Assembly (NCBI GenBank): GCA_002419215.1
Contig: DIFQ01000080.1
Span: 1-21,032, forward strand
DNA length: 21,032 bases
Source: Syntrophaceae bacterium UBA5744
GTDB lineage: Bacteria > Desulfobacterota > Syntrophia > Syntrophales > UBA2192
Direction: 5' to 3'
Part shown: one piece after another, positions 19,579-21,032 of the stretch
How positions within the stretch are numbered: position 1 is the stretch's first letter
How the letters are laid out: the number at the start of each line of letters is the position of its first letter
Translations under genes and position numbers: made by a program
Notes under the pieces: model-generated
What the model saw: the letters and a program-made list of their open reading frames with translations, nothing else
Database searches by the model: none
Told to the model about the DNA's origin: nothing

Positions 19579-19680
19579 GAAGCGAGGAAGTTATGAAGAG
19601 CGGAAGATCGGAGTCGATATTCAATTCTTTTTATAGTCCGCGCTTCCTCACTTCTGCTCTTCCGATCTTCGCAGGCTTGA
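19579..19680. repeat. GAAGNNNR inverted repeat, copy 3
   Basis: The left arm is GAAGCGAG, GAAGTTAT, GAAGAGCG, GAAGATCG (19579-19610) and the right arm is CGCGCTTC, CTCACTTC, TGCTCTTC, CGATCTTC (19639-19670). All units keep eight-base register. Pairing the arms aligns GAAG/CTTC blocks and leaves symmetric three- to four-base internal loops. It lies between yebC and ruvC. The right arm is nearly identical to copy 2 (11761-11805). Confidence 0.88.
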
Positions 19681-19733
19681 TGCCTTGAGATGAACGCTCT
19701 ACACTGGCCGGGCTTAATCAATCCAGCGACAGC

Positions 19734-20483
19734 CTAACTCAACTTCTCCATGATCTCATCGGGAATGTCGAAGTTCGCATACACGTTCTGGACGTCGTCG
19801 TTGTCCTCCATTCTTTCCATGAGCTTGAGCATGGAGGAGGCCTTCGCCTCATTGAGCTCGACCGTGTTCGATGGGACCATGCTGACCTTGGCTTCGATGC
19901 ACTTGATCCCCGCCGCATCAACGGCCTTCTTGACCGCTTCGAAAGATGCCGGATCGGTGATGATCTCGAACTCGTTCTCCTCCTCCCTCACATCCTCGGC
20001 GCCGGCATCGAGGGCCAGTTCCATGAGTGTGTCCTCGTTTACGCCTTTTTTCTCGATGAGGAGGCTTCCCTTCTTCGCAAAGATCCAGGAGACGGCGCCG
20101 TTTTCCGCCAGGTTCCCGCCGTACTTGGAGAAGATGTGCCGGATGTCGGCCACGGTCCGGTTGCGGTTGTCCGTCATGACCTCCACGAGAACCGCCACCC
20201 CGCCGGGCCCGTAGCCTTCGTAGGTGATTTCCTCGTACTGGACGCCTCCGTCGAGATCGCCCGTCCCTTTCTTGACGGCCCGGTCGATGTTGTCCTTGGG
20301 CATGTTCTCGGCCTTGGCGGCCAGGATGGCCTGCCTGAGGCGCGAGTTGCCTTCCGGGTCGCCGCCTCCGAGCCTCGCCGCGAGGCTGATCTCCTTGGCA
20401 ATCCTCGTGAAGATCTTGCCCTTCTTGGCGTCGGCGGCGCCTTTCTTTCGCTTGATCGTGCTCCACTTTGAATGTCCGGACAT
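19734..20483 (-). CDS. yebC: YebC/PmpR-family regulatory protein (TACO1-like)
   Basis: This 249-residue protein belongs to the YebC family, members of which act as DNA-binding regulators or help ribosomes translate difficult proline stretches. The N-terminal signature GHSKWSTIKRKKGAADAKKGKIF (2-24) is diagnostic, followed by the three-domain pattern with YEGYGPGGVAVLVEVMTDNRNRT (about 88-110). GGGAG lies eight bases or so before ATG 20483. A promoter with a perfect -35 at 20518-20545 separates it from the rRNA terminator. Its place ahead of ruvC is the classical gene order yebC-ruvC-ruvA-ruvB. The cellular role here cannot be resolved between transcriptional and translational function. Confidence 0.97.
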   Translation of the reverse strand: MSGHSKWSTIKRKKGAADAKKGKIFTRIAKEISLAARLGGGDPEGNSRLRQAILAAKAENMPKDNIDRAVKKGTGDLDGGVQYEEITYEGYGPGGVAVLVEVMTDNRNRTVADIRHIFSKYGGNLAENGAVSWIFAKKGSLLIEKKGVNEDTLMELALDAGAEDVREEENEFEIITDPASFEAVKKAVDAAGIKCIEAKVSMVPSNTVELNEAKASSMLKLMERMEDNDDVQNVYANFDIPDEIMEKLS

Positions 20484-20517
20484 GGCGGAATCTCCCGATA
20501 GGGTCTGAATCAGAAGC

Positions 20518-20545
20518 TAAATATCACAGGCATAAATCGTGTCAA
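20518..20545 (-). promoter_or_regulatory. sigma-70 promoter of yebC
   Basis: On the - strand a perfect TTGACA (20545-20540) is followed after 16 bases by TATTTA (20523-20518) with TG just upstream (extended -10). It lies immediately after the rRNA terminator and would start transcription near 20511, about 28 bases before yebC. Confidence 0.55.
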
Positions 20546-20549
20546 CACA

Positions 20550-20583
20550 AAAAACCCCTTCCCGTTTCCAGGAAGGGGTTTTT
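20550..20583 (-). terminator. rRNA operon terminator
   Basis: AAAAACCCCTTCC (20550-20562) and GGAAGGGGTTTTT (20571-20583) form a perfect 13-base stem with an eight-base loop. It starts about 12 bases after the end of the 5S gene. On the - strand the stem ends in a T-run (six T), as expected for an intrinsic terminator. The symmetric A/T flanks could let it work in both directions. Confidence 0.92.
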
Positions 20584-20594
20584 CATTTTTTTAA

Positions 20595-20711
<117 letters not shown>

Positions 20712-20783
20712 ACTTGTATTCGGTTTTTATGGAATCACATACTGTGAATGTCTGTAAAACGCTGAGAAATTATATTAATTATG

Positions 20784-21032
<249 letters not shown>

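Overview
The window looks like a chromosomal segment of a GC-rich Gram-negative bacterium, most likely Desulfobacterota (the former Deltaproteobacteria, Syntrophales or Syntrophobacterales type). The clues are lpxC (an outer membrane), an NtrY/NtrX-type sensor and sigma-54 activator pair, a LonB-like protease with an AAA_32-type domain, a DUF3568-type lipoprotein, and the order yebC-ruvC-ruvA-ruvB. The taxonomic call is an inference from gene content, not from a tree.

Layout. All genes on the left half are on the + strand: the 3' part of fmt, rsmB, a small metallo-beta-lactamase-fold hydrolase, purC, dnaJ, a LonB-like protease, a small lipoprotein, ntrX and an AT-richer metal-dependent amidohydrolase. 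All genes on the right half are on the - strand. Read from the right edge these are the end of a 23S rRNA gene, 5S rRNA, a strong terminator, yebC, ruvC, ruvA, ruvB, queH, lpxC, an NtrY-like histidine kinase and a WbpP-like nucleotide-sugar epimerase. The two halves converge at about 11.5-11.85 kb, beside a stretch of lower GC that separates ntrX from its likely sensor kinase.

How the genes fit together. fmt and rsmB are translation-related, as are queH (tRNA queuosine) and the rRNA genes. yebC and ruvCAB form a familiar regulator and Holliday-junction resolution block. lpxC, the NtrY-like kinase and the epimerase form an envelope-related run on one strand. A good sigma-54 (-24/-12) promoter match lies just upstream of lpxC, and NtrX is a sigma-54 activator encoded nearby, so an NtrYX link to lipid A synthesis is a testable idea.

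The most unusual signal is not a gene. Eight of the gene-to-gene gaps hold arrays of a short word repeated with a strict period of 7, 8 or 9 bases, usually four or five units, and most arrays face a second array of the same word in inverted orientation. Examples are GAAGGTNR (period 8), GAAGNNNR (period 8, three copies), AGACNAAAN (period 9, five units facing five units), GGCNNNN-type and AGGGTTC (period 7). Within each unit a core is fixed and the remaining bases vary, so the folded arms would be paired blocks separated by regular internal loops. These arrays supply the stop codons of fmt and ruvB and the ribosome-binding region of queH. The dnaJ-protease gap instead carries a cloverleaf palindrome and a cluster of perfect hairpins. 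I know of no named family that describes the arrays.
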